NCBI RefSeq assembly: GCF_002251835.1
Contig: NZ_NOXV01000254.1
Coordinates: forward strand, 421 to 36,902
Reading direction: 5' to 3'
Length of the DNA: 36,482 nucleotides
From: Flavobacterium cyanobacteriorum
GTDB taxonomy: Bacteria > Bacteroidota > Bacteroidia > Flavobacteriales > Flavobacteriaceae
Shown here: piece by piece, positions 30,361 to 36,482 of the stretch
How positions within the stretch are numbered: position 1 is the first letter of the stretch
Layout of the letters: every line of letters begins with the position of its first letter
Notes under the pieces: generated by a model
Database searches by the model: none
Seen by the model: only the letters and a program-made list of their open reading frames with translations
Told to the model about the DNA's origin: nothing
Position numbers and translations under genes: made by a program

Positions 30361-32502
30361 ATGAAATTACTACGTATACTGGTACTGCTGCTTGTGCTGC
30401 CCGCTTATGCGCAGCAGGGCGGCATGTGGATACCCTCGCTGCTCAAAGGCATGAACGAAAAAGAAATGAAAAGCCTGGGCATGAAGATGAGCGCACAGGA
30501 CATTTATGATGTCAATAAATCGAGCCTCAAAGACGCCGTGCCGCATTTTAACGGCGGGTGTACTTCTGAAGTAATATCGCCCAGGGGGCTGCTGCTCACC
30601 AACCACCACTGCGGCTATGACGAGATACAGTCGCACTCCACGATAGACCATGACTACCTGGCCAACGGGTTCTGGGCCATGAACCTTGCTGAAGAGCTGC
30701 CAAACCCGGACCTGGAAGTTACTTTCATAGCCCGCATTGAAGATGTTACTACAAAGGTGCTGGAAGGCACGGCATCATTAGCTGAACAGGAGAGGCAGAA
30801 AAAGATACAGGAAAATATTACCCGCCTTACCGCATCGTTGCCAAAAGAGCCATGGCAGGAAAACAGGATTCGTACCTTTTACGAAGGCAACCAGTACATG
30901 CTTTTCGTTACCGAAACCTACAAAGATGTGCGCCTGGTAGGAGCGCCGCCGTCATCAATCGGTAAATTTGGGTCAGATACCGATAACTGGGTATGGCCGC
31001 GGCATACCGGCGACTTTTCGCTGTTCCGTATTTATGCCGACAAAAACAACAGGCCGGCCGCCTACTCAAAAGACAATGTGCCGTACACGCCAAAGCATTT
31101 TTTGCCGGTTTCATTAGGAGGCGTTAAGGAGGATGACTTTACGCTGGTGTTTGGCTATCCCGGCAGGACTACCGAGTACCTGCCGGCCGTAGCGGTGGAG
31201 CAGGTTGTAAACAGCCTTAATCCCGCCAAGATTGAAGTGCGCGACGCTGCCCTTAAAGTAGCTGACGGCTTTATGCGTAAAGACCAGGCTATAAAAATAC
31301 AATATGCCGCAAAATATGCCAGCATAGCCAATTACTGGAAGAAATGGATAGGGGAGAGCCAGGGGCTAAAGAAAACTAATGCAGTGGCGCTCAAGCGGGC
31401 GCAGGAAAAAGAGTTTATGGCCCGTGTGGCCAAAGCCGGGAAACAGGCCGAATACGGCAGCCTGCTTACTGATTTTGAAAAAAACTACAACGAAATTGCT
31501 CCTTATGCGCTTGCCCGGGATTACTTTACCGAAGTAGTCCTGCGCAATACCGAACTGCTTACCATAGCCTACAGGCTGTACCAGCTGGAGCAGGTATACA
31601 GCACAAAAGGCGGGCAGGCTTTCAATGATAGGAAAGAGAACCTGGTTACCGGCATGGCCGGCGTGTATAAAGATTTTAACAGGACAGTTGATGAAAAGGT
31701 ATTTGAACAGCTAATCGAGATATACGCAACTAAATCGCCGCGCCAGTTCCTGCCAAAAGAGCTGCTTACTACAGATTATAAAAAACTCACCGCTGAAATC
31801 TACAGCCAGTCCCGGATTACAAGCTACGAAGGCTTTAAGCAATTACTGGAAGGCGATACCAAAACCGTGATTGACAGGCTGAACGCTGACCGGGGCTATC
31901 AGTTTGCCAAAGCCATAGCGGAGGCTTACGTAAAAAATGTAGCGCCGGGGTATGATCAGATAAACCTCAAAATAACGGCGCTACAGCGCGCCTATATGAA
32001 GGCAATACTGGAACTGAGCCCTGAAGAGGCCAGGATTTTCCCGGATGCCAACAGCACGCTCAGGGTAACCTATGGCAAAGTAAAAGGCTATGAACCCCGT
32101 GATGCCGTATATTATGAGCCGGTAACCTACCTGGACGGGGTAATGGAAAAATACATACCCGGCGATTATGAATTTGATGTACCACAGAAACTCATTGAGC
32201 TGTACAATAAAAAAGATTACGGCCGCTATGGTGTCAATGGCAAAATGCCGGTTTGCTTCATAGGCACCAACCATACGACAGGAGGTAACTCCGGCAGCCC
32301 GGCTATTGATGCAAAAGGAAACCTTATAGGCCTGAATTTTGACCGGGTGTGGGAAGGCACTATGAGCGACATCCATTATGACCCCTCAATATGCAGGAAC
32401 ATAATGGTTGATATGCGCTATGTACTGTTTATTATTGATAAGTTTGCCGGCGCTACCCACCTGGTGAGCGAAATGAAGCTGGTAAACGTGCCTAAAAAGT
32501 AA
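30361..32502 (+). CDS. S46 family dipeptidyl-peptidase, DPP11-like
   Basis: S46 peptidases remove dipeptides from the N terminus of peptides in the periplasm and feed peptide-fermenting or protein-degrading bacteria. The 713-residue protein has a signal peptide (1-18, LPAYAQ), the TNHHCG motif with the catalytic His (residues 82-83), Asp218 in WPRHTGDFS, and nucleophile Ser644 in GGNSGSP. Eighteen residues after the serine is Arg662 (LNFDRVWEG). In Porphyromonas enzymes the equivalent position is Arg673 in DPP11, which selects Asp or Glu at P1, and Gly in DPP7. DPP11-type specificity is therefore predicted. Length matches the family (about 710-720). It stands alone; no terminator is obvious in the 226 bases that follow. 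Confidence 0.93.
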   Translation: MKLLRILVLLLVLPAYAQQGGMWIPSLLKGMNEKEMKSLGMKMSAQDIYDVNKSSLKDAVPHFNGGCTSEVISPRGLLLTNHHCGYDEIQSHSTIDHDYLANGFWAMNLAEELPNPDLEVTFIARIEDVTTKVLEGTASLAEQERQKKIQENITRLTASLPKEPWQENRIRTFYEGNQYMLFVTETYKDVRLVGAPPSSIGKFGSDTDNWVWPRHTGDFSLFRIYADKNNRPAAYSKDNVPYTPKHFLPVSLGGVKEDDFTLVFGYPGRTTEYLPAVAVEQVVNSLNPAKIEVRDAALKVADGFMRKDQAIKIQYAAKYASIANYWKKWIGESQGLKKTNAVALKRAQEKEFMARVAKAGKQAEYGSLLTDFEKNYNEIAPYALARDYFTEVVLRNTELLTIAYRLYQLEQVYSTKGGQAFNDRKENLVTGMAGVYKDFNRTVDEKVFEQLIEIYATKSPRQFLPKELLTTDYKKLTAEIYSQSRITSYEGFKQLLEGDTKTVIDRLNADRGYQFAKAIAEAYVKNVAPGYDQINLKITALQRAYMKAILELSPEEARIFPDANSTLRVTYGKVKGYEPRDAVYYEPVTYLDGVMEKYIPGDYEFDVPQKLIELYNKKDYGRYGVNGKMPVCFIGTNHTTGGNSGSPAIDAKGNLIGLNFDRVWEGTMSDIHYDPSICRNIMVDMRYVLFIIDKFAGATHLVSEMKLVNVPKK

Positions 32503-32683
32503 CAGGACGGTATAGCCAATACCTTACAAGTGCCCTGATATTTTGGTAAAAGAAGGTAAATTTTTAAAAAAAAGTATAGTGGGGATTATCTGGCGAAAAC
32601 GTTATCATTAAGCAATTGAAATTCAGTAAGAAAACATTTAAAAAAAAATTTCGGGTAAATATTTTATCATATTAAAAAATTTA

Positions 32684-32691
32684 TATCTTTG
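32684..32691 (+). promoter_or_regulatory. -7 promoter box (TATCTTTG) for the Ala/Pro-rich lipoprotein
   Basis: This exact TAnnTTTG match follows an AT-rich stretch and lies 37 bases before the ATG at 32729. The gap 32503-32683 shows no gene. Confidence 0.6.
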
Positions 32692-32728
32692 CTCCGAATT
32701 AATAATTAACCTTTTATAATTTAGTAAG

Positions 32729-32950
32729 ATGAAAAAAGTTGTTTTAAGCCTTGCACTTGTAGCTATCGTTTCTCTTGTATCATGCAAGAAGACAGAAGGT
32801 GAAAATACAGAAGCTACTACTGACTCTACTGCTGTTGAAGCTCCGGTAACTGAAACTCCAGCTCCTGCTCCAGCTGATTCTGCTGCTGCTCCAGCTGATT
32901 CTGCTGCTACTCCTGCTACAGAAGCTGCTCCGGCTGCTCCTGCTCACTAA
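32729..32950 (+). CDS. Small Ala/Pro/Thr-rich lipoprotein
   Basis: The 73-residue product has a lipoprotein signal (lipobox SLVSC, Cys19) followed by KKTEG and then a low-complexity tail of Ala, Pro, Thr, Glu, Ser and Asp. At the DNA level the tail contains a perfect 21-base tandem duplication (32867-32887 and 32888-32908), coding APADSAA twice. Alanine is written almost entirely with GCT, unlike the GCC/GCG-rich flanking genes, which suggests strong expression or recent repeat expansion. It has its own promoter and terminator. No function is known; a flexible, surface-exposed or periplasmic linker-like lipoprotein is the plain reading. Confidence 0.8.
   Translation: MKKVVLSLALVAIVSLVSCKKTEGENTEATTDSTAVEAPVTETPAPAPADSAAAPADSAATPATEAAPAAPAH
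32867..32908 (+). repeat. Perfect 21-bp tandem duplication inside the small lipoprotein gene
   Basis: GCTCCAGCTGATTCTGCTGC plus T occurs twice head to tail, keeping the reading frame (seven codons per unit). Confidence 0.9.
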
Positions 32951-32972
32951 GAGTTTGCAAGTAAAAAGTATC

Positions 32973-32999
32973 AAAGCTCCTGCACCGCGGGGGCTTTTT
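32973..32999 (+). terminator. Rho-independent terminator of the Ala/Pro-rich lipoprotein
   Basis: An 11-bp stem AAAGCTCCTGC/GCGGGGGCTTT with two wobble pairs and a three-base loop is followed by Ts. It lies 22 bases after the stop codon. Confidence 0.8.
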
Positions 33000-33110
33000 G
33001 TTTTTATGGCATTCCTGTACAGGCTATAGCCTGTTATGCCCCGATAGCGCAGTATGGATTTTCTGTTTATTGCGGATAAAGGCTTGCCGGTATATCCCGG
33101 TGTTTGGGGT

Positions 33111-33165
33111 TAGCCCCGATCGGAGCGGCATCCTCCCCGCCGCCTGCTTTTGCGGCGGGGAGATA
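33111..33165 (+). repeat. Dispersed palindromic repeat, copy 2
   Basis: This is the inverted counterpart of the copy at 29085-29139, with only a few mismatches over about 55 bases. The two copies bracket a 4-kb segment (29.1-33.1 kb). Apart from this repeat the gap between 33000 and 33316 holds no convincing gene. Confidence 0.8.
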
Positions 33166-33316
33166 GAGTGTAGAGCGGGTGCTGGCGCTGCCAAACAAGC
33201 GCTGTGCCGGCTGCTCCTGATGCCGGGCGCGCTTATAAATTGGGTAACCGGGCGGTATAAAGTTTTTGCCCCTGGGTTTCGGGTGTGAGGCAAAGGAAGC
33301 CGGACGGGGGATTAAC

Positions 33317-33347
33317 AAAAAAGCCCCAAACATTTGTCTGAGGCTTT
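33317..33347 (-). terminator. Terminator of the tRNA-Gly/tRNA-Leu unit
   Basis: On the minus strand AAAGCCTCA pairs with TTGGGGCTTT (one wobble) and is followed by six Ts. It lies 7 bases after the tRNA-Leu 3' end. Confidence 0.75.
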
Positions 33348-33353
33348 AACTTG

Positions 33354-33439
33354 TACTCAAGGCGGGACTTGAACCCGCACGGACATTGCTGCCCACTGGA
33401 TTTTAAGTCCAGCGTGTCTACCAATTCCACCACTCGAGC
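33354..33439 (-). tRNA. tRNA-Leu (anticodon TAA)
   Basis: The 86-nt minus-strand molecule folds as a class II tRNA. It has a seven-pair acceptor stem GCTCGAG/CTTGAGT with two G.T pairs, anticodon loop CTTAAAA in the stem CTGGA/TCCAG, an extended variable arm, and the T-loop GGTTCAAGTCC. The anticodon is TAA, which reads the Leu codons TTA and TTG. CCA is not encoded. It lies 14 bases downstream of tRNA-Gly in the same unit. Confidence 0.95.
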
Positions 33440-33453
33440 CACTGGTAGTGTTG

Positions 33454-33526
33454 AGCGAAAAACGGGATTCGAACCCGCGACCTCCACCTTGGCAAGGTGG
33501 CGCTCTACCAACTGAGCTATTTTCGC
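33454..33526 (-). tRNA. tRNA-Gly (anticodon GCC)
   Basis: The 73-nt minus-strand molecule has acceptor GCGAAAA/TTTTCGC, D-arm TAGCTCAGTTGGTAGAGC, anticodon loop TTGCCAA in the stem CCACC/GGTGG, and T-arm GCGGGTTCGAATCCCGT. The anticodon is GCC, reading Gly codons GGC and GGT. It is the first gene of the two-tRNA unit. Confidence 0.97.
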
Positions 33527-33564
33527 ATTATTTTACAACCGCTGTTGGTTCAGTATTGCGGATG

Positions 33565-33594
33565 CAAATGTAGCACAGAATTTTGATTTTGCAA
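33565..33594 (-). promoter_or_regulatory. Promoter of the tRNA-Gly/tRNA-Leu unit
   Basis: On the minus strand TTG (33592-33594) and TACATTTG (33565-33572) are separated by exactly 19 bases. The -7 box lies 38 bases before the tRNA-Gly 5' end. This is one of the best consensus promoters in the window. Confidence 0.8.
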
Positions 33595-33672
33595 GCCTTT
33601 TTCTAAAAAAAATTAAGCAAAAAGCATAACCTTCTGATAACGTTTAGCTTAAAAATAAAGTATTTTTCCGCA

Positions 33673-36282
33673 TCACTTCACCAGCATCCGCTTTATCTCG
33701 TTCAGCTTCATTAATGCCTCTACGGGCGTCAGGGTGTTTATGTCCAGGTTGATTATCTCTTCTTTTATTTCTTCCAGCAACGGGTCGTCCAGATGAAAAA
33801 AGCTGAGCTGCATCTCGTCCTTGGCTGATGCCTTTACACTGGCAAGCGCCTCGCCGGAATGGTCCTTCTCCAGCTTTTTAAGCAGCTTTTGTGCTTTTTG
33901 TATCACAGTTTGCGGCATGCCCGCCATTTTGGCCACGTGTATCCCGAAACTGTGTGCAGAGCCACCCTTCACCAGCTTGCGGATGAAAAGCACTGTATCC
34001 TTAAGTTCCTTTACCGACACATTGTAATTCCGGATGCGTTCAAAAATGTCCTGCATCTCGTTCAGCTCATGGTAATGTGTGGCAAAAAGCGTTTTAGGCT
34101 GCGCCGGGTGCTCATGCAGGAATTCGGCTATGGCCCATGCTATGGAGATACCGTCATAGGTACTGGTGCCCCGGCCAATCTCATCAAGCAGTATCAGGCT
34201 GCGCTCCGATATATTGTTCAGGATGCTTGCCGTTTCGTTCATTTCTACCATAAAGGTTGACTCGCCCATGGATATATTGTCTGACGCGCCAACGCGGGTA
34301 AATATCTTATCTACAACACCCATCCGCACGCTTTCGGCCGGCACAAAGCTGCCCATCTGGGCCAGCAGTACAATTATGGCAGTCTGCCGTAAAATGGCTG
34401 ATTTTCCGGACATGTTAGGCCCTGTGATCATGATGACCTGCTGCTGTGAGCGGTCCAGGTAAACATCATTGGTAATGTAGGGCGTGCCTACGGGCAATTG
34501 CTTTTCAATAACGGGGTGGCGGCCTTCTTTTATGTCAAGGTCAAAACTGTCGTCAATTTCCGGGCAGACATATTTATTTTCTATGGCCAGCTGCGCAAAA
34601 GAGGCCAGGCAGTCTACCTGCGCGATAAGTCCGGCATTGAGCTGTACAGGCTTTATGTAGGTTGCAATCCACACCACAAGCTGTTCGAACAGCTGCGCTT
34701 CTATCTGTTGTATCTTTTCTTCGGCACCCAGTATCTTGCTCTCATATTCTTTCAGTTCCTCGGTGATGTACCGTTCGGCATTTACCAGTGTCTGCTTGCG
34801 TATCCATCCCTGGGGCACTTTGTCCTTATGGGTGTTCCGCACCTCAATGTAGTACCCGAAAACATTGTTGAAGGATATTTTTAGCGAAGTGATACCCGTA
34901 CTTTCCGACTCTCTTTTTTCTATGGCCTCTAAATATTCTTTGCCGGAATAGGCTATGGCACGCAGCTCGTCAAGCTCCGGGTTAACGCCTTTGGCTATGG
35001 CATTTCCCTTGCTTATGGCCACGGGGGCGTCAGGGTTGAGGGTTGCCTTGATTTTTTCCCTTAGCAGTTCGCAGCTGTGCAGGCTGTCGCCAATGGCTTT
35101 GAGCGCTTCGTTATGGCTTTCCAGCGCAATGGTTTTTACAGGCACAATGGCGTCCAGCGATTCTTTAAGGTAAATTACCTCGCGTGGCGATACCCTGCCT
35201 GTGGCTATCTTGCTGATAAGCCTTTCAAGGTCGGATACCTGCTTTATCTGCTGCTGGAATTTTTGCAGCACATCGTTGTTTTCTTTGAGGTAGCCCACAA
35301 CTTCATGGCGCGCCCTTATTTTATGCGCATCTTTCAGCGGCAGGGCCAGCCAGCGTTTTAAAAGCCTGCTGCCCATGGGCGAAAGCGTTTTATCGATAAC
35401 ATCGAGCAGCGTCACGGCATTAGGGTTAGCGCTGTGGTAGAGTTCCAGGTTACGTATGGTAAACCGGTCCATCCACACGTAGGCGTCTTCGGCTATACGC
35501 TGTATGGCCGTAATATGCTGCACTTTGTTGTGCTGCGTTTCCGAGAGGTAATACAGCACGGCGCCCGAGGCTATAACGCCTTCCTGTAAATCCTCAACGC
35601 CGAAGCCTTTAAGGGAGTTGGTACCGAAATGGGTGGTGAGGCTTTCAAAGGCATAGTCTTCCTTATATACCCAGTCTTCCAGGTAAAAAGTGTGGTAGTC
35701 ACCGCCGAATATTTCCCTGAAATTATTTTTTTCGGCCTTAGGCACCAGTACTTCACTGGGGCTGAAGTTTTGCAGCAGCTTGTCAATGTACTCCTCATTT
35801 CCCTGTGCCGTAAGGAATTCGCCGGTTGATACGTCAAGGAACGATATACCCAATGTTTTCCTGCCGAAATATACGGAGGCCAGGAAATTGTTAGATTTGG
35901 CCTGCAGCACTTCATCGTTCATGGAAACACCCGGCGTGACCAGTTCGGTAACACCGCGTTTCACAATGGCCTTGGTCATCTTGGGGTCTTCCAGCTGGTC
36001 GCATATTGCCACGCGCAGCCCTGCCTTTACCAGTTTTGGCAGGTAGGTGTTGAGCGAATGGTGCGGAAATCCCGCCAGCGCCGTTTCGGCTTCGGTGCCG
36101 TTGCCCCTTTTGGTAAGTACAATGCCCAGTATGCCGGCGGCCCTTATGGCATCTTCGCCAAAGGTTTCATAAAAATCGCCCACGCGGAACAGCAGGCAGG
36201 CATCAGGGTATTTGGCCTTGATGCTGTTGTACTGCTTCATTAGCGGGGTTTCTTTTGCCGGTTTTTCTTGTGTAGCTGCCAA
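33673..36282 (-). CDS. mutS: DNA mismatch repair protein MutS
   Basis: MutS recognises base mismatches and small loops and starts repair with MutL. The 869-residue protein has the mismatch-wedging Phe37-Tyr-Glu39 (VGDFYETF), the clamp and lever regions in the middle, Walker [10 protein letters not shown] with Lys627, Walker [17 protein letters not shown], the ATHYHEL segment, and a C-terminal helical dimerisation region. Length is normal for MutS1. The first codon of this frame is TTG (36280-36282), giving the [18 protein letters not shown] start that fits flavobacterial MutS; an ATG 14 codons later is the alternative. No clear terminator follows in 33527-33672, which holds only the tRNA promoter. 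The 200 bases upstream (36283-36482) hold no gene. Confidence 0.96.
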   Translation of the reverse strand: MAATQEKPAKETPLMKQYNSIKAKYPDACLLFRVGDFYETFGEDAIRAAGILGIVLTKRGNGTEAETALAGFPHHSLNTYLPKLVKAGLRVAICDQLEDPKMTKAIVKRGVTELVTPGVSMNDEVLQAKSNNFLASVYFGRKTLGISFLDVSTGEFLTAQGNEEYIDKLLQNFSPSEVLVPKAEKNNFREIFGGDYHTFYLEDWVYKEDYAFESLTTHFGTNSLKGFGVEDLQEGVIASGAVLYYLSETQHNKVQHITAIQRIAEDAYVWMDRFTIRNLELYHSANPNAVTLLDVIDKTLSPMGSRLLKRWLALPLKDAHKIRARHEVVGYLKENNDVLQKFQQQIKQVSDLERLISKIATGRVSPREVIYLKESLDAIVPVKTIALESHNEALKAIGDSLHSCELLREKIKATLNPDAPVAISKGNAIAKGVNPELDELRAIAYSGKEYLEAIEKRESESTGITSLKISFNNVFGYYIEVRNTHKDKVPQGWIRKQTLVNAERYITEELKEYESKILGAEEKIQQIEAQLFEQLVVWIATYIKPVQLNAGLIAQVDCLASFAQLAIENKYVCPEIDDSFDLDIKEGRHPVIEKQLPVGTPYITNDVYLDRSQQQVIMITGPNMSGKSAILRQTAIIVLLAQMGSFVPAESVRMGVVDKIFTRVGASDNISMGESTFMVEMNETASILNNISERSLILLDEIGRGTSTYDGISIAWAIAEFLHEHPAQPKTLFATHYHELNEMQDIFERIRNYNVSVKELKDTVLFIRKLVKGGSAHSFGIHVAKMAGMPQTVIQKAQKLLKKLEKDHSGEALASVKASAKDEMQLSFFHLDDPLLEEIKEEIINLDINTLTPVEALMKLNEIKRMLVK

Positions 36283-36420
36283 AGTATATGGGTTAGATTA
36301 CAATGGCGAATTTAAACAAATCCGCAAAAAGAATAAGCGGCTGTTGGGTGTATTTTGTTGTAGTGACGGGCTAACATATTCTCATTGAAAACCGTCCACA
36401 CTTTCTTTGCCGCTCCCCCC

Positions 36421-36482
36421 CGCGTGAGGGATAGGAGCGGAAAGCCCGCAATGGAGCGCAGCGGAATGAGGACTTGCAGCGG
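36421..36482. repeat. Partial dispersed repeat at the window edge
   Basis: GCGTGAGGGATAGGAGCGGA followed by AAGCCCGC and AATGGAGCGCAGCGG looks like a scattered GC-rich repeat I recall from flavobacterial genomes. It shares the AGCGG word style of the copies at 29.1 and 33.1 kb but is not the same sequence. It runs off the window. Confidence 0.4.

Noticed and set aside
29085..33165. CRISPR or composite transposon from the two repeats
   Set aside because: There are only two inverted copies, with no regular spacers, no cas genes and no transposase.
32998..33288. Plus-strand 96-residue frame and overlapping minus-strand frames over the repeat
   Set aside because: They translate the dispersed palindromic repeat and GC-rich gap; no signal peptide, domain or promoter supports them.
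33233..33511. Minus-strand 92-residue frame
   Set aside because: It runs through both tRNA genes and is an artefact of tRNA sequence.

Overview
The window is about 36.5 kb of bacterial chromosome. It is almost certainly from the Bacteroidota, family Flavobacteriaceae, close to Flavobacterium. The sequence evidence is several TAnnTTTG promoter boxes (three with a TTG box 19-20 bases upstream), weak Shine-Dalgarno sequences, type IX secretion (T9SS) proteins, a folK-deoxynucleoside kinase fusion, an S46 dipeptidyl-peptidase and a GH3-like protein. Most of it is conserved core genome. No prophage, CRISPR array, rRNA operon or transposase is visible.

Layout. 0-2.6 kb: a PorP/SprF-like T9SS membrane protein, a gamma-carbonic-anhydrase-like protein and glutamate racemase (murI, minus). 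2.6-8.4 kb (minus): a compact five-gene envelope operon porG-uppS-bamA-skp-skp with a promoter box at 8387-8394 and a terminator at 2572-2602. 8.5-10.1 kb (minus): a CBS/ACT protein and NAD kinase. 10.2-11.7 kb (plus): pdxJ and an alpha/beta hydrolase. 11.7-13.2 kb (minus): an AsmA/DUF748-like gene interrupted by an in-frame TAG. 13.4-16.3 kb: a FadL-type porin followed by an SGNH lipoprotein. 16.4-20.2 kb: a holin-like membrane protein, then the protein quality-control set tig, clpP, clpX. 20.4-23.0 kb: a mini-lipoprotein, a GH3-like enzyme and a DUF2797 zinc protein. 23.2-27.7 kb (minus): sppA and a large AsmA-like protein, ending at a 115-bp inverted-repeat element. 27.8-29.0 kb: the folK-dNK fusion.

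29.0-33.2 kb is the accessory-looking part. An AT-rich pair of unknown genes (a lipoprotein with a Cys/Gly/Ala-rich hydrophobic tail, and a three-helix membrane protein) is followed by a DPP11-like S46 peptidase and an Ala/Pro-rich small lipoprotein. Inverted copies of a roughly 55-bp dispersed palindromic repeat flank the segment. The lipoprotein has a 1-nt frameshift in an A7 run right after its ATG. 33.3-36.3 kb (minus): tRNA-Gly(GCC) and tRNA-Leu(TAA) in one unit, then mutS. The window ends inside another repeat-like sequence.

How the genes work together. Outer-membrane assembly is concentrated here: BamA folds outer-membrane proteins, two Skp-like chaperones escort them, UppS makes the lipid carrier for peptidoglycan and O-antigen, MurI supplies D-glutamate, and PorG and PorP/SprF belong to the T9SS. 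Trigger factor, ClpP and ClpX form a folding and proteolysis block. The points most worth checking are the two apparent gene disruptions (in-frame TAG at 12947-12949; A7 frameshift at 30156-30162) and the unknown AT-rich gene pair.
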